Source: Opisthorchis felineus
Lineage: Eukaryota > Platyhelminthes > Trematoda > Opisthorchiida > Opisthorchiidae
DNA length: 64,000 bases
Assembly: GCA_004794785.1 (NCBI GenBank)
Contig: SJOL01005666.1
Location: 284,562 to 348,561, forward strand
Reading direction: 5' to 3'
The notes below the pieces were generated by a model. That model saw nothing but the letters and a program-made list of their open reading frames with translations. It searched no databases and was not told the origin of the DNA. Below are positions 49,101-57,300 of the stretch, one piece after another (within the stretch, counting starts at the first letter, position 1; each line of letters begins with the position of its first letter). Both the position numbers and the translations under genes were made by a program.

Positions 49101-49722
49101 AGTTCGATCCTCTGATACATCAAATAGTTTCACATTCTTGATAGAATACTGAGGTTCTTTCACTGTATCTTCGGTATCGTCCAGTGACAAGGAAGCATTG
49201 TTGCACTGCAGAAGCCAAGCGGAGACGACAGATTCCTTGCTTGGTTCACGTTCAATCAGTATAGTTTCTTCTTCGAAATCCAATACTGAAGTGGGTTGAT
49301 CCTCAGTCTGAGGAGACTGGTTGATGGTCAACCTGGATGGATGAGAATAGTTGGTGCTTGTGGCAGTGCGACCAGGTCGAAGGTTTGTACCGCTAACAAC
49401 TCCCGTTCGAAGACACTGTTGTGCCAAGGAAGAGTTCTTGTACCCCACCGCTCCATTATTACCCCGCTTTTTAACGAATATTGAGGAGGACCTTTTGATT
49501 CCATTCCTTGGAAAAGAACCAAAGAAGACACCAAACCGTGCCGCCGTGGTGGCGTCTCCTTTTTCACTACCGAGGTGTGCTGAAGAAAAACTTCCCTTGG
49601 TTTTTAAACTCCGAGTTGGCTGATGAATCCCCAAGCTTGATATTCCAACGGTCATCAGCACGGACACACCGTTGTCCTCCGAATTGAAAGGCAAAGCTAC
49701 AGGCGCTGTGGTGGCTGGTGCA
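24752..49722 (-). CDS. FAM149: FAM149-family protein, nine exons, both ends incomplete
   Basis: Seen: nine minus-strand open segments join without a phase conflict: 49722-48717, 45695-45590, 41688-41491, 37639-37471, 36222-35995, 34900-34647, 31627-31336, 28113-27204 and 24941-24752. The product is about 1,118 residues. The diagnostic part is SSEWGDEMC at the end of exon A, RVQQMFDQIDRVLYDG in exon B and LEDECQDWLQRFLHLRVVG in exon C, which match the conserved core (DUF3719) of FAM149A and FAM149B1. The rest is Ser/Thr/Pro/Asn/Gln-rich, low-complexity and probably disordered. Known: vertebrate FAM149B1 is a primary-cilium protein linked to ciliopathy; its biochemical activity is unknown. The protein is longer than human FAM149B1 (roughly 580 residues). 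The first exon found starts mid-codon; translation could instead start at the ATG 49655-49653. The last exon carries one base over to an exon I did not find. Confidence 0.87.
24942..27203 (-). other. FAM149-like intron H-I
   Basis: Contains the unassigned plus-strand exon-like segment at 25630-25821. Otherwise only short frames were seen. Confidence 0.75.
25630..25821 (+). CDS. Exon-like open segment, unassigned
   Basis: A strong acceptor (TTTCTCTCTCTCTGGGCAG) is followed by 63 open codons to TGA at 25819. The product contains CGMCEADVDKHSGDIHRGDL and is hydrophilic. The minus-strand frames here are closed by stops. It lies in the FAM149 intron between exons H and I on the opposite strand. 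No partner exon was found, so it may be chance. Confidence 0.2.
   Translation, partial: EDTFLYSIVCGMCEADVDKHSGDIHRGDLHQRDEGVKGSVHQSRSSHLMSELLLPGSKIPLRR
27204..28113 (-). CDS. FAM149: FAM149-like exon H (large low-complexity exon)
   Basis: The acceptor is ACTTTTTTTCAG and the donor is AGCAAA|GTAAGT. It has 303 open codons rich in Ser, Thr, Asn, Gln, His and Pro, with no recognisable fold. The segments PVHGSNSVHLGGPRNKTHH and TTHSNLQHALPLQHQYTP illustrate the composition. It is probably an intrinsically disordered tail region. The exon's length and its perfect phase fit with exons G and I are the main evidence. Confidence 0.83.
28285..28462 (-). repeat. tRNA-derived SINE copy
   Basis: Read on the minus strand it holds GCGAATTTACTGACCGG, a B-box-like GGTTTGAGCCC at 28410-28400, then GAGCAACCTGGCAATATC, CTTCCTTCGGGTGGCAT and AGCTAGGCATTGAAAGGGTG. 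It shares these blocks with the 21.6 kb copy. It lies in the FAM149 intron just upstream of exon H, in the sense of the gene. Confidence 0.75.
30765..30920 (-). repeat. Penelope-like element end block
   Basis: Plus-strand reading GCGATATCTCGAATATCGTA, GTGCAGCACATTCAGTTG, GATTCAGCTGGGTTCTAGGT, CAAAAACCAAACTGATTTGC and AAATGAGTGTATTTC. It aligns end to end with the 34.44 kb block. No hammerhead core is visible beside this copy. Confidence 0.6.
31336..31627 (-). CDS. FAM149: FAM149-like exon G
   Basis: The acceptor is TTTCAATTTTAG and the donor is TTTGGAA|GTAAGG. There are 96 whole codons, rich in His, Ser and Ala, containing GFIGENHIRHGNVRPTLHQQ and ASELTDLLHISAKSLQHRE. The phase agrees with exon F (one base carried in) and exon H (two bases carried out). 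Confidence 0.82.
33851..33893. repeat. ATTAG-type simple repeat
   Basis: Repeats of TTATTAGATTA with slippage, in the FAM149 intron F-G. Confidence 0.7.
34096..34126. repeat. TA dinucleotide microsatellite
   Basis: About 15 TA units, ending directly at CTGATGAGTCC (34127-34137), which is itself the start of a hammerhead core without a following GAAA. Confidence 0.95.
34198..34243 (-). ncRNA. Hammerhead ribozyme motif, degraded
   Basis: On the minus strand ATGATGAACCC is followed by GAATATGAGG and GAAACCGGTC, then GTGCGCTGTCG. GAAA and the minimal stem III are intact, the first core base is changed C to A, and stem I no longer pairs. The flank CGAAGAGTTTTCAACAACCT matches the flanks of the copies at 17.2 and 42.2 kb. 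Confidence 0.55.
34361..34403 (+). ncRNA. Hammerhead ribozyme motif (two core regions altered)
   Basis: Seen: stem I arms GCCTAC (34361-34366) and GTGGGC (34398-34403) pair over six positions, one a G-U. Stem II is GTCC (34374-34377) with GGAC (34384-34387) around the loop AAGGAA. Stem III is the minimal C-G plus A-U of ACCGGTC, with the expected cleavage after C34397. The core reads CTGAAGA instead of CTGATGA and ACAA instead of GAAA, so it should be inactive. Known: type I hammerheads with a tiny stem III are carried by Penelope-like retroelements. Confidence 0.7.
34440..34590 (-). repeat. Penelope-like element end block
   Basis: Plus-strand reading GATATCTCGAATATCCTATC, then TTCAGCTGGGATTCAG, CTCCCGTTAAAACCAAATTA and GTGCAAATGAGTGTACTTCG. 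The same ordered blocks occur at 30.76-30.92 kb. The distal half also occurs beside the hammerhead at 17.2 kb, which is why I assign the block to the same element family. Confidence 0.6.
34647..34900 (-). CDS. FAM149: FAM149-like exon F
   Basis: The acceptor is TTTTCTACTGTTGCAAAAG and the donor is CAGCCAA|GTAAGC. The exon encodes SGLSFDKQKVAALQKFP, a Ser-rich patch, and a predicted amphipathic helix, KQLLAEEIRKDLIVWLQEAV. This helix may correspond to the second conserved helical region of FAM149 proteins, but I am not certain of that alignment. Confidence 0.8.
34901..35994 (-). other. FAM149-like intron E-F
   Basis: A plus-strand frame at 35473-35847 is open for 124 codons and overlaps a second at 35574-35861 (containing ERIDRFHTVEIRGLGG). 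No family was recognised and no splice partners were seen. Confidence 0.6.
35995..36222 (-). CDS. FAM149: FAM149-like exon E
   Basis: The acceptor CTTTTGTCTTATCAG is strong and the donor is GGCCCTAG|GTAACT. The 75-codon product is proline- and threonine-rich (PRTPTPTVEPPEAIP) and probably disordered. The phase matches both neighbours. Confidence 0.78.
36223..37470 (-). other. FAM149-like intron D-E
   Basis: Begins GTAAGT (minus) after exon D and ends at TCTTATCAG before exon E. No element was recognised in it. Confidence 0.75.
37471..37639 (-). CDS. FAM149: FAM149-like exon D
   Basis: The acceptor TTGTTTGCATTCCAG is strong and the donor is TTCTGA|GTAAGT. The exon encodes a Ser/Pro/Lys-rich stretch containing CPTPPQTVCKSNGLTG. 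A second possible acceptor at 37610-37608 was set aside, because only the 37639 start fits the base carried over from exon C. Confidence 0.75.
37640..41490 (-). other. FAM149-like intron C-D
   Basis: Holds the antisense LINE fragment at 39.0 kb. A minus-strand frame at 40477-40761 (containing ENVQLDGVVRMLTTGLDSQF) looks protein-like but was not placed in the gene. Confidence 0.7.
39029..39365 (+). mobile_element. RTE-type LINE reverse transcriptase fragment, decayed
   Basis: The frame starting near 39029 reads EYADDTALLGP, the YADD catalytic box of a reverse transcriptase. It continues QFGMRIAAIKCEVLLEEW and then FVYLGSWISPGGLAKDEV and RIGKAREALANLRRLWHR, which are hallmarks of RTE-like LINEs common in flukes. 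In-frame stops at 39176-39178 and 39203-39205 show it is dead. It sits in the FAM149 intron between exons C and D, antisense to the gene. Upstream and downstream ends are not clear. Confidence 0.85.
41491..41688 (-). CDS. FAM149: FAM149-like exon C (core domain, second half)
   Basis: The acceptor AAG at 41691-41689 follows a long pyrimidine tract and supplies the two bases needed after exon B. The exon encodes LSQLEDECQDWLQRFLHLRV followed by VGVKVL, the signature EC-x-W-x-x-x-F-x-HLR of the family. The donor GGCCG|GTAGGC is weaker than the others, but its phase fits exon D. Confidence 0.88.
42178..42375. repeat. Penelope-like element remnant, rearranged
   Basis: The flank ACACGAGGTTGCTGAAAACC and the ribozyme at 42208-42250 are in minus orientation. 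TTCATTTTAACGGGAGACTC followed by ACCTGGAACCCAGATGAA at 42335-42375 is in plus orientation. The two halves of the element end therefore face each other here, as also seen around 34.2-34.4 kb. Confidence 0.5.
42208..42250 (-). ncRNA. Hammerhead ribozyme motif
   Basis: On the minus strand the core CTGATGA is at 42244-42238. The preceding CCTGC (42249-42245) pairs with GCGGG (42213-42209) to give a five-pair stem I directly after the expected cleavage site, GTC at 42216-42214. The second core box reads GAAG in place of GAAA and leads into the minimal stem III, CCTGTC. Stem II (GCTGT...GAAC) keeps only the closing G-C pair, so activity is doubtful. Confidence 0.7.
42440..42840 (-). mobile_element. 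RTE-like LINE reverse transcriptase fragment, frameshifted
   Basis: On the minus strand, pieces in different frames give VVSFLFIIVIDH, then GDDIVLLFDGHFSSELDV (a degenerate D-D box region), then ELEFVDRFTYFGSLVSG and ARITKARAVFAYL. These are consecutive reverse-transcriptase motifs broken by frameshifts. It differs from the 39.0 kb copy in sequence and orientation, so it is a separate insertion. It lies in the FAM149 intron between exons B and C, in the sense of the gene. Confidence 0.8.
43006..43034. repeat. CTG/ACT trinucleotide repeat
   Basis: Four to five CTG/TGC units followed by ACT repeats, in the FAM149 intron B-C. It is short and imperfect. Confidence 0.8.
43435..43515 (+). repeat. 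Possible tRNA-like SINE head
   Basis: GAGGCACAGTGGTAGAGGGT resembles a tRNA D-arm with A box, and GTAGGTTCCCAATATC about 50 bases later resembles a B box. It differs from the SINE at 21.6 kb. No acceptor stem can be drawn, so it is not called a tRNA gene. Confidence 0.3.
45590..45695 (-). CDS. FAM149: FAM149-like exon B (core domain, first half)
   Basis: The acceptor is TTGTTCATAG and the donor is GGACCTG|GTAAGAAA. The exon encodes EFDRQQASRVQQMFDQIDRV followed by LYDGCTTGWPTTEGP. This is the helix-rich start of the FAM149 conserved domain and is the best single family identifier together with exon C. Confidence 0.9.
45696..48716 (-). other. FAM149-like intron A-B
   Basis: Holds the family 3 repeat at 46.1 kb and a run of nine G residues near 48161. 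No exon was recognised. Confidence 0.7.
46105..46180 (-). repeat. Dispersed repeat, family 3 (diverged)
   Basis: On the minus strand it reads GTTGGTTTGTTCGATGAGCT followed by GGGCAATTCAATTGCATCAG, similar to the block at 54.3 kb. Its translation (LFDELGNSIAS) resembles the translation of the other copy, which suggests an old coding repeat. Confidence 0.4.
48717..49722 (-). CDS. FAM149: FAM149-like exon A (large N-terminal exon)
   Basis: The acceptor is CCTTGTTCACTAG and the donor is GAGATGTGT|GTGAGT. The exon has 335 uninterrupted codons, which is exceptional for this window. The product is Ser/Thr-rich, with an acidic patch (SVLDFEEETILIEREPS) and a C-terminal ITDWASVSSSEWGDEMC that aligns with the start of the FAM149 core. 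An in-frame ATG at 49655-49653 could be the true start if upstream sequence is untranslated. Confidence 0.85.
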
Positions 49723-52700
49723 CTAGTGAACAAGGAAATAAAAAAGTTTCGTAGGAGAATATGGTCTAAAATAACAGTTGCAACCGACTGGGAATCTTAT
49801 TACTCTTGACATATCATACGAAGGTCATTCGCTCAACAGGCCAGTCGCTACAGAATGACTATCCCCAAATTAGTCCATGGAAAACGATGGGTGGTTAGAC
49901 GGAAAATCTAGCACTGCATTCTGATGCATTTGATCGGTCGGGTACCGTGACGATTCCACCACTCCAATGTCCACCCCAACCTTTAATTAATCAAACGAAC
50001 AAATGTACCAAGATAAGCAAGTTAAACAAAGAGCACACGGTATCAATCAATTCGTTGCACTATCTATATTATGATAGTACACTGCATTTTATTGATGGTA
50101 CTGCCCTGTTAGTGGAAGTCATCTGCGCTGAAAATCAAATCTTATGTTTTATGCCATATATTTTGTATAAAGGGTGATATGTATTGTGTACTTTGGTACC
50201 ATATCCTCATACTGTATGCACGATATATAGTTGACTGGAACCCATTAATCCAAGAATAATGAAAATCGACTATAAGGATGACGTCTTCCCACGAATTATA
50301 TCCCATGAAGCATTTGAACACGAAAGATTCTACGGCGGACGGTCAACTGTCGTAGAATTCATTCGGTCACCTGACTGTCTCTTCTTGATGAGTGACCTCA
50401 ACAACCCAGTTGGTTGTGGCAAACAGACACTAAAAGAACTTACCGGGACGTTCGGAATTTGAGTCAGGAATGTTGATGGGAAACGTATGCTTATTATGGA
50501 ACTTGTCATCTCAAATACATGGTTCAGTATACTGAAAAAGCAACCACTGCGTCCAAGAAGTGGACGTGGATATCCACCGTCCGACAAATAGATGTTAGGG
50601 AGGGTGATGTGCGATGAAGACTGCAACACTAACCACGCATAGGTGTGATTCAGAGTGCGACTGAACCTAGGGAAGCTCCCTCGTCGTACAATAAAGGTAT
50701 TGTAAATCAGACTCAGTAGCGAGCACCTAGTGCACGTGTCTACCGGACGAGTGTCGACTACACATCACCCAGTATAGCGGCACCACAAAAGGTGGAGGAA
50801 GAGTGGACTAAAATCAAAGACTATGTCAAGATGTTTGCGGTCTACACCATCGGATTCCGGAGAGAAAGGCATCAAGGCTGGTCCTAAGGAAATACTGAAC
50901 TTATATTTCACCTGGACGATGAGAAACACAGTATTCGTCAAAACGTTCCAGCATTGGTCAGATGTACTAGCTCTAGGGAGAAGTGGCAGTAAGATAACCA
51001 AATGCTAAAAAAATCCACAAATGCTGAAAAACGAACAGTGGATTGAAAGAGCTAAGAGATCCTACATTATACGGATCTACGAAGTCATACACAGTCATCC
51101 AAAGCACTGGAAACCTATTGATCCAAGATACAGTAATTCCAATACTTCCAGCATACCGGATAGGCTGAAAATTCAATATTTTTGGAGGTATGTTGACTGT
51201 TCGGGAGATACATTGCGAATCGCTACCCACTTCAGAAAGATTTATGCTATTTTGACCTCACGCCTCGGTCAGAATGTACCTTTCCAAAGCAGCTATCGAG
51301 TTCAAACCTAGAAAAGAGATGAAGCAAGGATAAGGTATAGCTCACAATTTGCTCAGTCTGTGTCTGACTACGATTTGTGCAGGGGCGTTTCCAAAGATGG
51401 CGCACCAATTCAATAGTGTATGGGATGTACCTGAAATGCTCCACAACCAAAGCAAGGCCCCACTAGTCAAAAATCCGTATACTGCATTATCCCCACATTC
51501 TAAATTGCAGCGCATAGTCACAGCATTTTGTTTCGACTTTAATATAATATATCCTAGTGTGTTTGTCTTCCATTGGCTTGCAACGGGATCATAACAAAAA
51601 GGTACTTTGCATCCAAACTGATGGCTGTGGCATATCTTGCTGCGAGGACTTCTGTCTTCGCAACCGCATAGTAGTGAAATATGAACGCTCTGCCGACGGT
51701 ACATTCGGAAGACTGACGTATTCCACTTACACTACCTGCCCACAGACTAAACAGTCAAACTGAGTCTTAGAAACTGAAGTTTTCAAACAAACCAAGATCA
51801 ATAGAATTGAGTACACCCTGAGACTCAACCAGCCACGCTCGATAGGCCATTTGAAACGAGTAACCGACAATCACACCCTGAAGCAACTTATGTACGGACA
51901 GCTGAAGAATGATGACCCAATTCGCGGGCGGCAAAAAATATGCCATCGTGACAACCTTCGGGTAATTTTGAAAAAAATTAATCTAGGTTTCAGATCATGG
52001 GAAAACCTAACAAGTAACAGAAAGGCCGTCTGCACAAGCCACAAGAGCTCCCCGACAAAGCAGGTCGGTGCTCGAAGTAGACGTACGATGTGTAGCACAA
52101 CAATTTGGGTCGATGCGCCTTACTAGCCCACATACCTGAGTGGAATCGAACAAGTCCACCACATCTAAAACACCACGAAAGTAGTCTGTCTCTAACATTC
52201 AACCAATATCTGCTCACATCTACTTCCGTGCTACGAAATGACAATACTAGAGCCCATCCGACTACTGGTCTACTGTCTGACTAACCACTCCCACTCAAGG
52301 AGCAAGTCAAATGGAATTCCTCAGAGAGCATTCTTTATATGCTGAAAATGCGGCATCTGGGGAAATTTAAGGAAGCTGATGGATAACATCACCGCTTTAA
52401 TGTGAAAAGGTTAAAGCTGGCGTTCAATGCTACGCCACCTGGTTGTATTTACCAGGCCGCTATATGTTGGTCAGTAGATCTTGTTCCTCGATGTTAATCT
52501 GCATCAGCGTCTTGCACGTAGCACCACATTCGACACTGAGCGAACCTTCTGTGGTTCACTCAGTGAACGCATGCGTCCAGCAAATTAGCTAGTCAATCAC
52601 GAAGGAAGGGCACGAATGGGCTTAGGAAAATCATGAACCAACTGTTGCTGTACTCAAAGTCGGTTCTTACCACGCATCGAAGGAACGCACTTTGAGTAAA

Positions 52701-53399
52701 TGCCTTACGGAAAGTCCTTAAAAATCTAAACTAACTCACAACTCATTGAGAAGATAGAAATCGTACTTCAGCCAGCGATAGATGTCTAGTAGTGGCCCCT
52801 GCCTTCCTTCAGGCCAAAGAGGCTGAACGGTTTATTAGAGGAGTCGAGTGTTCAAAATGAGATATTCAAATTATTTGATCAAAACGAATTCGTTAGCACC
52901 AAAAATGATAATAATTCCACCTCACGCGAAGGGAGACATGTGGAGGGTACCGAACTTTGTCCTCAATAAAGAAGCACCAGGGTCCTTTCAACGCCTGTGC
53001 CATCAGTTACGTATGCGGTATTCCCCTGGCATTAATTTAAGCCTTCCTGGACAATCCAAACAATTATTCATGACACAAAGTGGACGACAACCTACAACAA
53101 ACATGCTTTCGCTAGGCTTTGCAACTCAATACTTATTTAGTTTGACCTAACTCAGCTATCGGCTTGAAGAGAAATCGTGAGCACCTTTGCCATCTCTCAT
53201 TTAACTCATGCAGAGCAAAGTCAAACAAAAAATTTGTTACCACAGGGAATACCGCGTGCACAAACTTGGAACAGTATACCATGCAGTACATACATAAGGA
53301 TGTTCCGTTGTGGTAACGGTTTGGATGCATATGGTGTAACCTGCCGGCCGGAATTTAGGTCTTGGTCCAAGTCTCCTCAGGCTTTCTTATTTCTATTGT

Positions 53400-53490
53400 T
53401 TAGGCTTCGGCAACCCGATAACACTTCAACCCTCTGTAGTTTTTCGAGTTGCACGGCAGCTGTTCGACAAAAGGATGCTACAGCTACGTA
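53400..53490 (+). repeat. Probable diverged SINE copy
   Basis: It contains TAGGCTTCGGCAACCCGATA, then AACCCTCTGTAG and GAGTTGCACGGCAGCTG, ending AAAAGGATGCTACAG. The order of blocks follows the SINE body, but divergence is high. Confidence 0.45.
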
Positions 53491-54234
53491 GTTTGGACGA
53501 GTGATTTGACAGCCGGACTGTATCGCATTGCTGGGAAGACTCTGAGGTTTATCCACCGGCCATGAAATATGAGGGATATGAGAAATACAGTACATCAAGG
53601 ACGATTTGCCTGGTTCAATGTTTCGGTGGGGTTAGCATAACTTAAAGGGACTGATGGAGATATCACTATAGACGTTAACTAAACAATTCCAGATTGTCCT
53701 AACTGCAAAAAATAAGGGAAGTTGAAACTTACCGAACTTCACTTCCTTTGATTTCCTGAGGACTTTGTGAACGACGTTGCAACTGCCAGTTGAATCTAGT
53801 TGTCTTTCGCTTTGCCCCCTTCTTGTTGGAAGGTACGAGACTGGGTAAAAACAACAGCAATGCACGCAGTCATGATCAGCTGATGACTAACTCCAGGTGT
53901 TTTCAAGGTCATAAACTATGAAGGTACTCTGCATGCAGTCGCCAACCATTTCAACCTATTGATACACGGTAAGAATGAGGTTCACTGTTCTCAGATAGTT
54001 TGGTGATTCGATAACATTTTGGCTGTCGAACAGTTAGCAGAAGGCACCGAGTAGATGCCTCAGGAAGTAAATTACTGAGTTATTAATATTACTGAGTGAA
54101 CTGACGACAGTGCTTTCAGAAGCACGCAAAATTTGAGGGTAGATGCCAACAGCCAAGTTTTACGCATTCATGGAAGTGTAAAATTTAACCAGTCACCATC
54201 ATTTGTTTCGATTGGTAGTTAGAAAAACGACGTG

Positions 54235-54365
54235 TCGAAATATTGGTAGCTCGGGTGTGCCTACTGGTGGCTGATTAGTCGATGTCTCCTCGACTGGGAA
54301 CGAAACGTTTGCAAGCCAATTGCCTAGCTCGGCGAACATAGTAACGGCCATCTGATCAACCATCA
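54235..54365 (-). repeat. Dispersed repeat, family 3
   Basis: On the minus strand it reads GATCAGATGGCCGTTACTAT, then GTTCGCCGAGCTAGGCAATT and GGCTTGCAAACGTTTCG. The second block recurs in changed form at 46.1 kb. The plus-strand end TTGGTAGCTCGGGTG also matches the first 14 bases of the window. An open frame crosses it (MFAELGNWLANVSFP), but no protein family was recognised. Confidence 0.45.
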
Positions 54366-57300
54366 GTATGAAAAAAGATGATACATAAATGGCTTCTACA
54401 GTTTGATAGATCTGTGCATACCAAAGAAGCACTTTGCAGTTCCAGGCGCTAAGCATAAAGTAAGGATACAGTGTATCATATCTTGTTTTGACTGGGTGAC
54501 AAGACGCCTACATACACATATCCAACGGGCTGATACTATCAAGAAACTGGAGGACAGGGTTGTAAAATACATCAACACATATTGCAAACGAAGGGTATCC
54601 TCCGAGTATCATCGGAAGGCTATCATATTAGATGAGCCCAGTCCTCTACAGTATTAGCTCACTCGAAAACTGGATAGCTAGGTACATCGACAGTTAGGTG
54701 ACAAAAAAAGACGCAGATACACTGTAGCCTAGATTCCGTGAATGGTGTGATCTTTTTTAGATGATGGGAAGTAATGGTGCTTTCCAAAATGTTCACTAAC
54801 ATTCCGAATAAGCAAGCTACATTCGTACTCACTCACAAACCTGAACACAACTCTGGCTGAGCAGTAAATGCAAGCCGCACATTCGATCAGATAGGCCCCT
54901 GACATAACTGAGCTTGCCGGCATAACCAATTTTTGCTTAGGCTGCTAACAAACAAACACAGGATACCAAAATAAGGTTTCTTCTTCACTGAACTAGTCTC
55001 AAAGACAGCAATGCAGCACTCTGAAAAAAGCATTGGGACAGTGCAGACAAGAAGTGTGAAAATACTCTCGTGCTTGTTAAAGATTCGCGCTACATGACTT
55101 TCACAAGCACATCACCAACGTAATTCCGGGCGTTGGGGTTACAAGAGAACAGTCAACTGATATGCGAATCTCTTTCTCGGGTGTTATGCTTTTAAGGCGG
55201 CAATGACCCTGCAATAAACCTGTGTCAGAAATCTAGTCAAACCTCTAACTTGCCCTAACACAACTGAAAAGTTTGGCGGGGGAAAAACGGACAAAACGAG
55301 CCAACTGGAGCACAATAGTATTTCAGATGATTTATCAATGTATGTACAACAAACCAGAGTAATACCAGTGGATTAAACCCGAATGGTCATTTTGTAAAGC
55401 TGACTTCAAATGCTTTCAGTTTTAGGGGTGCAAAGTATTTCTGCATCGTTCGCAGTGAAGATTCTACACAAGCTAACAGCTACAATGCGCTCCAAACTTT
55501 CCTCGTTCAAAGGCTGCGGTCCGCAACATGATACACCTAGAGTTGTTTGCCAGGTCGCATGAGGTGAGTGAGACCAAGTTTACTAGTGAAGTTTCCTGAT
55601 CACCCTACAGCTTTCGTCTGTCTCCTTCTTAATTACAAGTCGTGTGATGCATTAGGTGTTACGTGAACTCTGTTGGTCAACAAACTGAACTTATCACTAG
55701 ATGGCCAGTTTCAGACTATCGAGTGCTCTCTGAAACAGCTCACTCACATTCCATTTCATTCTGGTCTTGATTTCAAAGGTGACGATAATGAATATAAAAA
55801 ATGAATATTATTTTTCGGATAATCATCAACCCATTGCCTGTTACTACCATTCAAAAATCCAATCCAAATCAGCATCTTATTATAACCGTTCAGTTATAAA
55901 TTTTGATAAATTGTTTTTGCTACCATTAATTATAACTTGTAGACGCAACCAACCGTTTGTTTTTGCAATGTGCTGCTACTATGTCCTCCAATGTGTGTCC
56001 AATGTGTGACCAGCCTGTATATATGAGGACTAACCTTACGTATTAGCATGCCTCAGTCTATGCACCAATTTAACAACTATATTATTTGGGCTTCAGTCGA
56101 CCACGACCGTAAACCTCACTCGTTTACAACTTACAAGGAACAATCGAGAAACTTCATCGTAGCGGGTCACTAGCAACTCAAATCAACTCAACCCAAATAT
56201 ATTCAGGCCCAGATTAGGCAGCAAACGAACAAACTACGAGTTTTATCTGGCGTTCTGTGAAATGTACCAATCCGTGAGCCACGGTTAATTTGCGAAAAGT
56301 AATTCTTAGTTAAGTTGCTTTGGGTATCTGCTTGCATCTCTGTGTAGAGGAGGGTTCCCTAAATGAGCTTCAAACGCAAACTAGTTGAAGACACTGTCAT
56401 AAAATACAATGGTTGGCGGCTCCACTTGTTCACAGAACTGACCTAAAAATAGCGTATTATTTTTGGACGTCATAATCGAATTTGTTTTGGTGTACGAAAC
56501 ATGTGTACTTATTGTCAGGACGCAAGGGAGCAGTCGATTGCAAGACATCACCGGATTGAGTTCCTATATGTGGTAGTCCTGCACCACCAAGCGACAGAAG
56601 TATATACGATTGTCTTTCGGCTTAATTAAGTTGTGGACCCGGTAAACCAGAAAGAATCAGACCTCAGAGTGAAAAAGGTCACTCTCGTTATGTTGGGCTG
56701 TAGGGTTTGGAGGCTTAAACCTACGAATCTGCAAAGTGGCTGCAACTTAAGAGTTTGGGGAGGATTCGTCATTGTACGGCTGACGGTTTTATGTACAACA
56801 CGACCAAGGAGTGATGTGATACTGCCGTCCCTCTTTTGGGAGAAGATCTGAATGAATTAACGAAGGTTGGTGTAACCTGAAAGACAGTGGCTTCTGAGAC
56901 AGTTCCACTGTAAACACTGGAGGCAACAGCAAATGGTTCCGTTTCGAGCAGTTATTTTATTTTAGGTGTATTCTAATCAATGCAATCGATCGTTTTGCCC
57001 AAAAAACGCACTGCAATGTCACCTCAATCTATCTAGGCGGTTTGGCAGAAAAAATCAAACGAAGTGATCTTGCAACACAACTTGTAGGGTGTCTCCTCGA
57101 TATGACCTGCTCACTAGCATCCCAACACTCAGAGGATACTCTCGTCAGTACATACAGGTTAAGATCATGGGTTTTAAACTAGATTCCTAGTCGTTGATCT
57201 AATTCTAATCTATGCCCTACATCCTACATTTGGTCCAAAATTTATAGTGCTGGTGAATGGAGTATTCGTCAAGGATCACCTCAAGCGTCACCTCGGCGTT

